A stretch of 45,835 nt of DNA, taken from NCBI GenBank assembly GCA_030835405.1, contig JAURPG010000003.1, positions 1 to 45,835 of the forward strand, read 5' to 3'. The translations under genes were made by a program, and so were the position numbers. This document shows, one piece after another, positions 1-8,439 of this stretch (the stretch's first letter is position 1; every line of letters starts with the position of its first letter). This DNA comes from Gammaproteobacteria bacterium. Its GTDB lineage: Bacteria; Pseudomonadota; Gammaproteobacteria; Eutrophobiales; Eutrophobiaceae. The notes beneath the pieces are model-generated. The model was not told the DNA's origin, made no database searches, and saw only the letters and a program-made list of their open reading frames with translations.

Positions 1-345
1 GATCAAATTACCATTGCTGGCATCCAGGGCCTGGACCTTACCACCAGTATGTGAAAGAAACATGATACCGTTATAGACAATGGGCTCCTGCTCCGTTTCA
101 CCATCATTTAGATTCCATGCCCATGCTAACTGCAGGTTTTTAACATTTTCAGTATTGATCTGATCCAGAGGACTAAAACCATCGGCATTGTGATTACCGC
201 GCCATCGTAGCCAGTTAGCAGGATCGGGGTTATTGATCGCCTCATCACTAACAGGTGTAAACTCCTGGAGTTGTGCGTAACTGATCTGGGAAAGTAAAGT
301 CAGTATTGTGAATACTAAAATAGTGCCTCTTCGAATTAACGTCAT
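1..345 (-). CDS. PQQ-dependent dehydrogenase, N-terminal 115 residues (cut by window edge)
   Basis: The gene runs off the left edge; only the first 115 codons are present, starting at the ATG at 345-343. The N-terminus is a hydrophobic signal peptide ending near SYAQ, so the protein is periplasmic. The mature start carries the opening signature of the quinoprotein alcohol dehydrogenase beta-propeller: WLRWRGN, then ADGFSPLDQI, NVKNLQLAWAW, EQEPIVYNGIMFL and VQALDASNGNLI. Family members oxidise alcohols or related substrates with pyrroloquinoline quinone and pass electrons to a cytochrome c. A small cytochrome c gene lies 111 bases upstream on the same strand, a natural electron acceptor. The catalytic and calcium-binding residues lie outside the window, so the substrate class cannot be read. 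Confidence 0.85.
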   Translation of the reverse strand, partial: MTLIRRGTILVFTILTLLSQISYAQLQEFTPVSDEAINNPDPANWLRWRGNHNADGFSPLDQINTENVKNLQLAWAWNLNDGETEQEPIVYNGIMFLSHTGGKVQALDASNGNLI

Positions 346-387
346 TCCTGCTCCTCCGCTATTTTAAAAGTGTTTTTATTTGACTAG

Positions 388-407
388 ATTCTGGCTTTCG
401 CCAGAAT
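388..407. repeat. Perfect 8-bp stem-loop, REP-like intergenic element
   Basis: ATTCTGGC at 388-395 and GCCAGAAT at 400-407 are perfect inverted repeats around a TTTC loop, followed by GACG. The form resembles short dispersed palindromes common in proteobacterial intergenic DNA. It sits between the cytochrome c stop and the PQQ dehydrogenase start. Neither side has a clean T-run, so a terminator or mRNA-stability role is possible but not shown. Only one copy was noticed in this window. Confidence 0.5.
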
Positions 408-456
408 GACGTCGAAGTTTTTTATAATAAATTTTATAGTTGTAAGAATAGTCGAA

Positions 457-732
457 TTATTTTTCTAACCCGAAATTATTGGATAGATAGTCGACTACAG
501 TATCGACTTCGTAGTCCTGTAATGGAGCCCCCTGCATGACCATCTGGTTCACCACGAAGCGCCATTGTTCTGCACTGCGTTTGGAATCTATAATATTGGT
601 GAGGTCATGACACATGGTACAGACATCATCAACGATATCACTACCCTCGCCATCTGGCAGGGCAGACTGTGACATTACCGGTACTGCAAGAATAATAAAC
701 AAAATCAGGGATAGGATACGTCCTGTTTGCAT
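457..732 (-). CDS. Small periplasmic monohaem cytochrome c
   Basis: A 91-residue protein with a cleavable signal peptide (hydrophobic to about residue 20) and one CTMCH haem c motif at residues 38-42. A candidate axial methionine lies at 64 or 66, just before a GAPL segment. The C-terminus has the helical form seen in small c-type cytochromes attached to sulfite or quinoprotein dehydrogenases. It starts 15 bases after the stop of the copy-A ankyrin gene and precedes the PQQ dehydrogenase. It is therefore probably co-transcribed with both and carries electrons from the dehydrogenase. The class is clear from the CxxCH; the partner is inferred from position only. Confidence 0.85.
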   Translation of the reverse strand: MQTGRILSLILFIILAVPVMSQSALPDGEGSDIVDDVCTMCHDLTNIIDSKRSAEQWRFVVNQMVMQGAPLQDYEVDTVVDYLSNNFGLEK

Positions 733-747
733 GCTCCCAACCTTCTA

Positions 748-2346
748 TTATTGTGGCTGTGCCGTGGTGTCACCGTAATCAATACTGATGTCCCGGCCGA
801 AAAAGTTTGAGTAGGCATCCGGGGTATTCATTTCATCACGGGAAATTTGAGTTGCACCCAGTTTAACCAGGAGTTCTGCTGTCTCTTCATGGACACCATA
901 TGCACCGACATTATTAAAAGATGGTGCAATACCCAACGCCATACTCCACGGTGTCTCTCCATTGGTATTTCTGGCATCCACCTCGGCACCATTTTCCACC
1001 AGAAACTGAACAACATTAGTTGCCCCGGTGAAGGCTGCCTTGTGCAATGCTGTCTCACCATCTTCATTCGCTTCATTGACGTCAACTCCCTGGGCCAAAA
1101 TGGCCTTAACAGCCTCCAGTGCCCTGGCGCGTTTGGCCGGTGAGGTATTGTCTTCCTGGTTCATACCGGTACATGATGACCTTGCGGCAACCATTAACGG
1201 GGTATTGCCATTATCAGTGGTAATTGTTGCATCGGCCTCATATTCACTTAGCATTTGCAATAATTCCGCATCAGCAGACACAGCCGCCAGAAAATACGGG
1301 GTGGCACCCACCATGTTACTGACACTTTCACAGGAACTACGTATTGCCGGGCCAATCAGGTAACTTTTTTCAATCTTCGCATTAGGATCTGCCCCTGCAT
1401 CCAGCAAGGCCTTCACCAGTTCAGGCTGATTGTTTGGGCGTATGCGGTAAGAGGGATCATAGGTAATCCCATGCATATAAGACAAACCGTTCTGGTGGGC
1501 ATGGTGCAGAGCTGTGACACCATTTTCGTCTTTGGATTCATGATCTGCGCCGGATTGCAGAAGAAAGATAGCAAGGTCTTCATGGCCACTGGCGGCGGCA
1601 ATCACCAGCGGGTTACCATATTCATATGTTGCCTCATTGATATCCGCGCCGGCATCCAGGAGCAATCTTGCTGTTTCAATGTCACCGGCCCTGGCAGCAA
1701 ACATGATTGCCGTAAACCCGCCGGGGGAAGGCTTCCATTCACAGATACGGCAGGTATTGGGGACGCGGTCTTCTGATGGTAAGGTCTTGGGGGAGACATC
1801 TGCACCATGTTCCAGCAACAATCTGGTAATTTCTGAATAACCACCAGCGGCAGCCCACATCAGAGGAGTTTGCCCCATCTTGTTTTCAGAAACATTTGGT
1901 TTGGCACCCGATTTTAATAAGGCGGCGACGGCACCTGTTGTGCCTGTTCGGACACATTCCATGAGTATGGTCTCTCCAGACCATTTCTCTGCATTGGGAT
2001 CGGCACCGGCATCCAGCAATAATATTACAATCTCTGAATTACGGTTGGTGCAGGCCAGTGACATTGGCGAGATACCATAAACATTTTCAGCATCAGGTTT
2101 GGCACCTTTGCTGAGTAATTGTTTAACCGTATCGACATCATTACGATGTACTGCATAATGCAATGCAGTAGTACCGTCTGCCTTCCTGGTATTTATATCA
2201 ATCTTTGATTTCAGCATTGCCTGTATTACTTCCGTATCTCCTTTCTTTACGGCATTGATAAACTCCATCCCTGAATTGGCAATTACTGTTGATGAGGTAA
2301 CTGACAGTAGCAATAATGTTAATGCAGTGCGTAACGACTGGTTCAT
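748..2346 (-). CDS. Exported ankyrin-repeat protein, cassette copy A
   Basis: 532 residues with a signal peptide (to about residue 24) followed by roughly ten ankyrin repeats filling most of the protein, for example DGTTALHYAVHRND near 57-70 and GQTPLMWAAAGG near 158-169. Ankyrin arrays bind proteins, so this is probably a periplasmic partner or scaffold for the enzymes of the same cassette. Copy A carries an insertion of about 20 residues near 187-208 with a TCRICEW motif, a CxxC at 199-202, absent from copies B and C. A non-repeat loop, HGITYDPSYRIRP, and an SSCTG cysteine segment match equivalents in the other copies. A purine-rich site (AGGGAGACC) precedes the ATG. It follows the DUF1552 gene by 31 bases. 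The exact function is unknown. Confidence 0.88.
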   Translation of the reverse strand: MNQSLRTALTLLLLSVTSSTVIANSGMEFINAVKKGDTEVIQAMLKSKIDINTRKADGTTALHYAVHRNDVDTVKQLLSKGAKPDAENVYGISPMSLACTNRNSEIVILLLDAGADPNAEKWSGETILMECVRTGTTGAVAALLKSGAKPNVSENKMGQTPLMWAAAGGYSEITRLLLEHGADVSPKTLPSEDRVPNTCRICEWKPSPGGFTAIMFAARAGDIETARLLLDAGADINEATYEYGNPLVIAAASGHEDLAIFLLQSGADHESKDENGVTALHHAHQNGLSYMHGITYDPSYRIRPNNQPELVKALLDAGADPNAKIEKSYLIGPAIRSSCESVSNMVGATPYFLAAVSADAELLQMLSEYEADATITTDNGNTPLMVAARSSCTGMNQEDNTSPAKRARALEAVKAILAQGVDVNEANEDGETALHKAAFTGATNVVQFLVENGAEVDARNTNGETPWSMALGIAPSFNNVGAYGVHEETAELLVKLGATQISRDEMNTPDAYSNFFGRDISIDYGDTTAQPQ

Positions 2347-2377
2347 AAGGTCTCCCTACTCTGTCTCTCGTATTTAT

Positions 2378-3715
2378 TTATGACACGGACAAGGCATTCA
2401 ATGTGCCGGTGCTGTCACCGAAATTTTCAACTTGGAGGCCAAGCTTTTCAAGCAATGTCAGATACAAATTGCTGATAGGTGTGTCATCCGTGTAGCGGAT
2501 GTGCTTGCCACCTTTCAGCTGTCCTGTTCCACCACCAAAAAGGATACATGGCAGATCCTGCAACAGGTGATCATTACCATCACTCATGGAACAGGCATAC
2601 ATCAGCATCATATTGTCCAGCAGATTGCCTTCTATATCTGGTGTTGATGCAAGCTTATCGAGGTAATGCGTCATTAATTCAGAATGATAGAGATTAATCT
2701 TGTAAAGTTTTTCCAGGCTGATCTCATTGCCCTGGTGATGAGAAAGGGAATGGTGAACGTCTGGCACCCCGATCTCTGGATAGGTGCGGTTACTCTGCTC
2801 CGGCCCCGTCATCAATGTAACCACCCGGGTCATGTCCGTTTGATAGGCCATGACATTAAGATCAAACATCAATTTAAGATGTTCAGCAAAGTCTGCCGGT
2901 ATCCCTGCCGGCGGTGATTCCAGAGACAGATCCGCATCTGTTTGTTGTTCAGCGAGCTCGATTCTGTGTTCGATGTCACGCATACCGTCCAAATATTCAG
3001 TCAGACGCAGTTTATCTTCTGCACTGACCTGATTCATCAGGTCTTTTGCAGCCTCACTGACAGAATCCAGTATGCTTTGTTCTTTTTTAATCCGCTCCAG
3101 TCTCATAGCAGGATTGGTACTGTCTCCGAACATGCGTTCAAATACAGCCCGGGGACGATTTTCAATTGGCAGTGGCTGCGTAGGTGTTTTCCAGGAAAGG
3201 GTGCTGATAAAGGCACAACTCCAGCCTTTCTCACACTGTCCTACCGCATCACTACTATGCAGGCCAAGCTCTAATGACGCCAACTGGGTCTTCTTACCCA
3301 GCTCCTGGGCGGCAATCTGGTCAATTGACGTTCCCACCACACCTTCTCGCTTTGGATGAACACCCGTAAGAAATACCGCACCTGCCCGCTCATGGGGGGC
3401 AGACTCCCCTTCACCGGGTTTGGCATAACCTTCCATATTCGCCAGACCACTCAGGACTGTCATTCTGTCCTTATAGGCTGCCAACGGTTGCAAAATGGGC
3501 GTTAATTGGTAGTTTGCGCCGGTTTCAGTGGGCGTCCATTTTGTCATATTCATGCCGTTGGGGGCGTAAACAATGGACAACCTTTTTGGAATCTCTGCCC
3601 GATCTTTAACAGATGCCAATGCGGGAAACATGGCGTCCAATACAGGCAAGGCAATACTTGCACCCGCGCCCTTTAAAAATGTCCTTCTGGGGATAGATTT
3701 CTTAAATATCAACAC
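2378..3715 (-). CDS. Tat-exported DUF1552 family protein, cassette copy A
   Basis: 445 residues beginning with a twin-arginine type leader (IPRRTFLKGAGASIALPVL, arginines at 10-11), which suggests export of a folded, possibly metal-containing protein. The body matches the DUF1552 family, often found beside DUF1592-type haem proteins in planctomycetes and proteobacteria. Marks shared by all three copies here are HERAG followed by FLTGVHP (108-120), a CEKGWSC cysteine pair (161 and 167), GPEQSNRTY, and a histidine-rich PDVHHSLSHH (318-327) that could bind metal. The start codon lies inside the end of the DUF1592 gene (14-base overlap), so translation is probably coupled. The biochemical activity is not known to me. 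Confidence 0.88.
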   Translation of the reverse strand: MLIFKKSIPRRTFLKGAGASIALPVLDAMFPALASVKDRAEIPKRLSIVYAPNGMNMTKWTPTETGANYQLTPILQPLAAYKDRMTVLSGLANMEGYAKPGEGESAPHERAGAVFLTGVHPKREGVVGTSIDQIAAQELGKKTQLASLELGLHSSDAVGQCEKGWSCAFISTLSWKTPTQPLPIENRPRAVFERMFGDSTNPAMRLERIKKEQSILDSVSEAAKDLMNQVSAEDKLRLTEYLDGMRDIEHRIELAEQQTDADLSLESPPAGIPADFAEHLKLMFDLNVMAYQTDMTRVVTLMTGPEQSNRTYPEIGVPDVHHSLSHHQGNEISLEKLYKINLYHSELMTHYLDKLASTPDIEGNLLDNMMLMYACSMSDGNDHLLQDLPCILFGGGTGQLKGGKHIRYTDDTPISNLYLTLLEKLGLQVENFGDSTGTLNALSVS

Positions 3716-6110
3716 GGTCCGAGACCCTCCTCGTTTGATAAGATGAACTGTTTACAATGGCAACAACCAGAGATGGCAGGCTATGTTGCTGCGCCTTTGT
3801 CTCTTCAATAATTGACCTGATTGTGGGTGCGTCAGTATGGCGAATTTCCCTGCTCAACGCATAGGTCAACATTTTCTCAATCAGGGTAAAGGTAAAGTCA
3901 TACTGCCTTTTTTCACTAAGAACCTGTTTAAGTTCCGATGGCCCTTCAAATTGTGTTCCATCAGGTAAGGCTCCGGTTGAATTGATGGGTGCAGCTGATG
4001 CCCCATCCACGGTACGCCACTTACCGATGGCATCAAAATTCTCCAGTGCAAATCCCAGTGGATCCATAATCTTGTGACAGCTGGCACAAACAGGATTGGC
4101 ACGGTGCATTTCCATACGTTCACGCATGGTTAATATGACACCGGCCTCATTTTTATCTTGCAGGCCAGGGACGTTCGGTGGCGGTGGCGGTGGCGGAACG
4201 CCCAAAATATTTTCCAGGATCCACTTGCCACGGATTGTTGGTGCGGTACGGTTGGCATAGGAGGTTACTGTCAGGATACTTCCCTGCCCCAGCAGTCCGC
4301 CACGCCCTTCACCTTCAAGTGACACCATGCGAAAATGATTTCCATAAATTCCATCTATTGCATAATGCTCTGCCAGACGTTCATTTAGAAATGTGTAATC
4401 CGCTGTTAATATTTCCATTAACGGGCGTTCTTCACGCATGATATGGTTGATAAACAACTCGGTTTCAGTACGAAAAGCCTGCCTGAGATTGTCGTCAAAA
4501 TAAGGGAAGATATCGATGTCCGGTGCGGCCACATTCAGCTTGCCCAGTGTCAACCATTGAGAGGCAAAGTTTTTGACCAGGGCGATAGAACGCGGGTCAT
4601 CAAGCATACGCCTAACCTGGCGCTCTAACACTTCCGGATTACTTAATTCACCTGACTCCGCCACATCCAGAAGTTCTTGATCAGGTATACTGCTCCAGAT
4701 AAAAAATGAAAGTCGGCTGGCCAATTCCAGGTCAGGCAGTGTATAAACCTCCCCCTCTGCCACATTTGTGGGGACCTTTTCTGCAATAAACAGAAATTCA
4801 GGCCCTGCCAGCATCCGCTCTATGGCAACACCAATACCTTCTTCAAAACCGCCACTGGCAACCCCTTGCTCAAAAAAGTCCATAAGCACACTGACTTCCT
4901 TGTTAGTCGGAGTACGCCGATAGGCCTTGCGTGCCATTGAAGACAGGATTGCCCTGGCACAATCTGTATCCTGATTCCCTTGCGGACTGCAAATAAGGAT
5001 TTTTTCCCTGCTTGCCGTCTCACCCGGCCCACGTACCTCGTATGGACCACCAATGGCCAGGGTACGAACACCGGGGTTGCCCCCCTTGAACTGTGTGTAA
5101 TCATACATGGTGTGGTCCGGAATCATGGGGCCTTCCGGAAGGAAGATATCTTCAAGGAATGATGCGGTAATCAACTGTTCTCCTGCCTTGGCAGTAAATC
5201 GGACTTCAAGGTCCTGATCAGAATAACGCTCATAGGCTTCCTGTCTGATGTCACCCTGTGCCGAAGTGGAATACAATTGAGAAGATTTACCAAACTTCTG
5301 ACCACCAACGGTAAAGAGTTTCAACCGTTCATCATTTAGCCTGATATCCAGTTGGTGAGGCCGATTGGTCATACCACGGATATAGTCACGATAATTTCGC
5401 TGTAACCTGACCTGAATGACATACTCACCGTCCATTGGGAAGAAATGACGTACCGCCATCCCGCCACGAGAACCAAACGGCATGTCATCACTCATGCGTT
5501 CATCCTGTTTAAGGGCCTGAGGCAGAGTATAGTAATCGAATGCTGGGGTAATATCAGGGTCGCCCAGGGCCTTGTTACGCACCTTGCGGGCAGCGGCAAT
5601 ATATCGTTCGATCAATAATGGTGAAAGGGTCAGCACCCCACCAATATTATCAAAGTTAAACATGCTGGCATCAGGAGGAAGTAAGGTATCGCCATCGATA
5701 TCAATGGCAAATAAATCCCGGATAGCATTGACATACTCTGTCCTGTTCAGGCGCCGCATGGACGGTCTGCCGGGTTCAGGATTTTGTTTTGCGTGCTGAT
5801 TCAGACCACTCTCAAGGAAACTGACGAAAGATTCATAAGTCGCATCATCGGGTCTAGGCATCCCCGAAGGCGGCATGGCCTTGGCACGCAATTTACGTAA
5901 TACCTTTTCCCAGCTCTCACCATCAGCACCCAGGTCATTGGCATTTACATGCTGTAGACTAAACGTGGCTGTTTTCAATGTGTCGTTATGACAGCCAACG
6001 CAGTACTGATTAACTGTATTTTGATAGAACCCGGCATCCTGTTGTGCCATGGTTACATTTGAAATTAGCAGTAGTGCGTAACCAATTATTGCAATAAAAC
6101 CTTTTACCAT
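3702..6110 (-). CDS. DUF1592/DUF1588/DUF1585 dihaem planctomycete-type cytochrome, cassette copy A
   Basis: 802 residues from the ATG at 6110. A longer reading from 6182 would put 24 polar residues ahead of the signal peptide. The chosen start has a G-rich site upstream and gives the same length as copy B. In order I see: signal peptide (1-21); a planctomycete-cytochrome (PSCyt1-like) region with CVGCH at 37-41 and MPPSGMPRPD; DUF1587 (RRLNRTEYVNAIRDL); a central beta-rich part; DUF1595/DUF1592 (GIGVAIERMLAGPEFLF); DUF1588 with RGGLLGQGSIL and a polyproline stretch; a second haem site CASCH near 675-679 followed by KIMDPLGFALE; and DUF1585. It is probably a periplasmic dihaem oxidoreductase. 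The reaction and substrate are unknown. It is first in its operon. Confidence 0.88.
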   Translation of the reverse strand: MVKGFIAIIGYALLLISNVTMAQQDAGFYQNTVNQYCVGCHNDTLKTATFSLQHVNANDLGADGESWEKVLRKLRAKAMPPSGMPRPDDATYESFVSFLESGLNQHAKQNPEPGRPSMRRLNRTEYVNAIRDLFAIDIDGDTLLPPDASMFNFDNIGGVLTLSPLLIERYIAAARKVRNKALGDPDITPAFDYYTLPQALKQDERMSDDMPFGSRGGMAVRHFFPMDGEYVIQVRLQRNYRDYIRGMTNRPHQLDIRLNDERLKLFTVGGQKFGKSSQLYSTSAQGDIRQEAYERYSDQDLEVRFTAKAGEQLITASFLEDIFLPEGPMIPDHTMYDYTQFKGGNPGVRTLAIGGPYEVRGPGETASREKILICSPQGNQDTDCARAILSSMARKAYRRTPTNKEVSVLMDFFEQGVASGGFEEGIGVAIERMLAGPEFLFIAEKVPTNVAEGEVYTLPDLELASRLSFFIWSSIPDQELLDVAESGELSNPEVLERQVRRMLDDPRSIALVKNFASQWLTLGKLNVAAPDIDIFPYFDDNLRQAFRTETELFINHIMREERPLMEILTADYTFLNERLAEHYAIDGIYGNHFRMVSLEGEGRGGLLGQGSILTVTSYANRTAPTIRGKWILENILGVPPPPPPPNVPGLQDKNEAGVILTMRERMEMHRANPVCASCHKIMDPLGFALENFDAIGKWRTVDGASAAPINSTGALPDGTQFEGPSELKQVLSEKRQYDFTFTLIEKMLTYALSREIRHTDAPTIRSIIEETKAQQHSLPSLVVAIVNSSSYQTRRVSDRVDI

Positions 6111-6310
6111 TAACTTAAGCCCCCGGAGCGGTATAGAATGTATTTGAATTACCGGAATTATAGCTGAATAATCGATGTACATTAAATATGGTTAACCGGA
6201 ATGAGAATTATCCTACCACACCCCAAAAATACTATTTATTAATTAATTTCAATAGGTTAGAGTTCAAACCCAACCTAAAACCACGTATTGGTCCTATCTC
6301 GCCAAATCGA

Positions 6311-8071
6311 TTATCTCGGTCTCACCATCAGGTTAATGGTATTTGACACCCCTCCCTCAGGGGGCGGATTAAACGCATGGATTTCAATTCCGCGAAAACC
6401 CACAATATTACTTCCCTGATAAGGTCCTGGAGAGCTGTAGGGATCCGGGGTCGCCCTGGCAAACAAACTAGCCGGCAGATCAAACTCGACCCTCCTTGGA
6501 TTGATAAACTCTGTCTTCACTGATATCCCGTTGACTCTGACCAGGGTCGTCATCTGGAACCCACTACCTTCCAGGGCAATTCGTCGTTCTTCTCCGCCAG
6601 CCACCACATACGATGGTAGTACAGTGCTGATAACGGGCGCAAATGTCGAACCGGCAATGGCACGGGATGGTCTGGTAAAGGTATAATATTCAGGGTGGTA
6701 GCCGAGTTCTACCCATTTACCATCTTTCATTACCCTGGATATCGACCTGGTATGATAAATATCCACCAGGGGATTTTTATCCAGCACCACCAGGTCTGCA
6801 TATTTGCGTGGTTCAATGGATCCGACTTTCGCTTCACCCCGTTTTCCATCAATGCCTTCCAACTTCTCGGCTGACCAGCGGGTTACAGATTTGATGGCCT
6901 GCATGGGTGTCAAGCCGGTTTCTACCAGAATGCGCATTTCCTGGTGCAGAATCAGACCTGGGACACCGGCGGTAATGGCATCTGTTCCCGCCTGCACCTT
7001 ACCACCAGCCGCCATCCAGCGGCGCATGAATTCCTTGATATTTTCAAAGCCAGTTTCAAATTCATGCCGATCTGCTTCAGGTAATTTATTCACCATGGGA
7101 AGATTCCCATAACGTGTTGAAAAATTCTTGATTTGCCGGTGCTTGGCAAACAGGCTTAGCTTTATATTGTCAGGAAAATAAACCAGGTCAGGGTCACGTA
7201 ATGTCAGGTAGTCATCAATCTCTCGTTGATTTGCGTCGCGACTCATTCCACCCCATTCATAAACCAGTGTCGGGTTTAGATAGATACCCTGTTCCACAAC
7301 ATCCCTGATGATTTTATCTATCTCATCCCAGCGGTCAGTCATGAAAGTTGCCCAGGTCAGGTAGTCTCCCCGCTGGAAGGCAGCAAGTTCATCTTCAGAC
7401 ATCACCGCCTGGGTGAAACCCCAGATGTGTTCGATGATGCCATGTCCATCACGGGTACTGTTAGGGACATTTTCTGCATGCCCAAATACCTTGTATCCAT
7501 GGCGCTGGACCTCTTTGGCGGCCAGGGCATAGGCCCTGCTGATTGTCTCATTATGTGTTGGAAAGTGCGCAATGTCCGGTTCATTCTCCAACCAGTCATT
7601 AATCACCTGGCGCATCTCCCTTTGCGTGGTGTCCTTGTTAAATGGAGGACGATTACCGCTATGAAACAATCTTGGGAGTCCGTGTGAAGTTTGACTTGAT
7701 GTGCGCATGGACTTGTCCAGATTGGCCAGGGCGATCACAGAAGTCACCCCATGATTGACGTACAGTTCCCCCATCCAGTCCAGCCAGTGAACATGGGAAT
7801 CGATCAGCCCGGGGATGATATATTTGCCTTCCAGGTCAATTCTTTCCAGGTCTCCATCCGCAGATTCCCCCGGCGGCAGGATCTCCCTGATGAGATTGTC
7901 TTCAACCAGGATAGAATATCCCCGCAATGGTGTGTCTGATATACCATCGATAATGGTAGCCCCTTCAAGGAGCAATCTTACCGGGCCGTCCTGCGCCAGG
8001 ACAGGCGTGATGAATATAAAACAGATAAATAACCTTGTTACTAACTGACAAAACCCACCAATCTTTTCCAT
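6311..8071 (-). CDS. Exported amidohydrolase with C-terminal IPT/TIG-like domain
   Basis: 586 residues. A signal peptide ends near VLAQ (residues 23-26). Next comes a metal-dependent amidohydrolase barrel of the imidazolonepropionase-like group: GKYIIPGLIDSHVHW, with the metal-binding HxH at 93-95, a later FGHAEN histidine, and AGTDAITAGVPG, whose aspartate is the usual catalytic acid. Family members hydrolyse cyclic amides, dipeptides or related C-N bonds. From about residue 480 a beta-rich module (GSGFQMTTLVRVNG) looks like an IPT/TIG fold, unusual for this family and possibly a binding domain. A good ribosome site (GAGGGAG) precedes the ATG. It lies about 200 bases downstream of cassette A and is not tightly linked to it. 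The substrate is unknown. Confidence 0.85.
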   Translation of the reverse strand: MEKIGGFCQLVTRLFICFIFITPVLAQDGPVRLLLEGATIIDGISDTPLRGYSILVEDNLIREILPPGESADGDLERIDLEGKYIIPGLIDSHVHWLDWMGELYVNHGVTSVIALANLDKSMRTSSQTSHGLPRLFHSGNRPPFNKDTTQREMRQVINDWLENEPDIAHFPTHNETISRAYALAAKEVQRHGYKVFGHAENVPNSTRDGHGIIEHIWGFTQAVMSEDELAAFQRGDYLTWATFMTDRWDEIDKIIRDVVEQGIYLNPTLVYEWGGMSRDANQREIDDYLTLRDPDLVYFPDNIKLSLFAKHRQIKNFSTRYGNLPMVNKLPEADRHEFETGFENIKEFMRRWMAAGGKVQAGTDAITAGVPGLILHQEMRILVETGLTPMQAIKSVTRWSAEKLEGIDGKRGEAKVGSIEPRKYADLVVLDKNPLVDIYHTRSISRVMKDGKWVELGYHPEYYTFTRPSRAIAGSTFAPVISTVLPSYVVAGGEERRIALEGSGFQMTTLVRVNGISVKTEFINPRRVEFDLPASLFARATPDPYSSPGPYQGSNIVGFRGIEIHAFNPPPEGGVSNTINLMVRPR

Positions 8072-8187
8072 TATGCTCCCTCAATTAGATATGAAATATG
8101 TATCTAAAACGTGATATATATCAGATTATAAATATTTCCGGACACAATTAGAACTCGATCTGCGCAATGGATCAAACTCAAGCATAA

Positions 8188-8433
8188 TTACAAATTCACC
8201 GACCGAAGGTGGTGTTCATAGGCTCTGGCTTTACCGGCGTGGCTGCCACAAAACAACTGGCATCAACTAACGCCAATATCAGTTTGATAGATAAGATTAA
8301 TTATCATGTCTTCCAACCCTTACCCTACCAGCACACAAATGCCTTATCGTTGCCAAAGACTGGTTATAGCCTTAACTTACCGGCTATCGGGGGGGGGAAA
8401 GATTGGTTACCTCAAATTCAGATCAAGATTTAG
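8188..8433 (+). pseudogene. Remnant of a type II NADH dehydrogenase (NDH-2-like) N-terminus
   Basis: An open stretch reads HRPKVVFIGSGFTGVAATKQ, then ISLIDKINYHVFQPLPYQ. This is the Rossmann FAD-binding start and the conserved NHHLFQPLLYQ-type segment of NDH-2 family oxidoreductases. The frame has no ATG (a TAA lies at 8185-8187; GTG at 8209 is the only near start) and stops after about 80 codons, against about 400-430 in intact members. Similarity fades after PYQ, and a run of nine G (8389-8397) interrupts the degraded part. It lies on the plus strand between two minus-strand genes. I read it as a decayed gene fragment left by deletion. Confidence 0.7.
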
Positions 8434-8439
8434 ACTAGT

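Noticed and set aside
847-2080. Several plus-strand open readings opposite the copy-A ankyrin gene, and similar ones opposite the other cassette genes
   Set aside because: They are short, overlap strong minus-strand genes and show no domains; they reflect repeat codon structure.
6111-6182. Longer N-terminus for the copy-A DUF1592 protein
   Set aside because: It adds 24 residues before the signal peptide. The ATG at 6110 has a G-rich ribosome site and matches the length of copy B.
8389-8397. Run of nine G as a phase-variation switch
   Set aside because: It lies in a fragment with no start codon and no downstream coding similarity, so slippage would not restore a gene.
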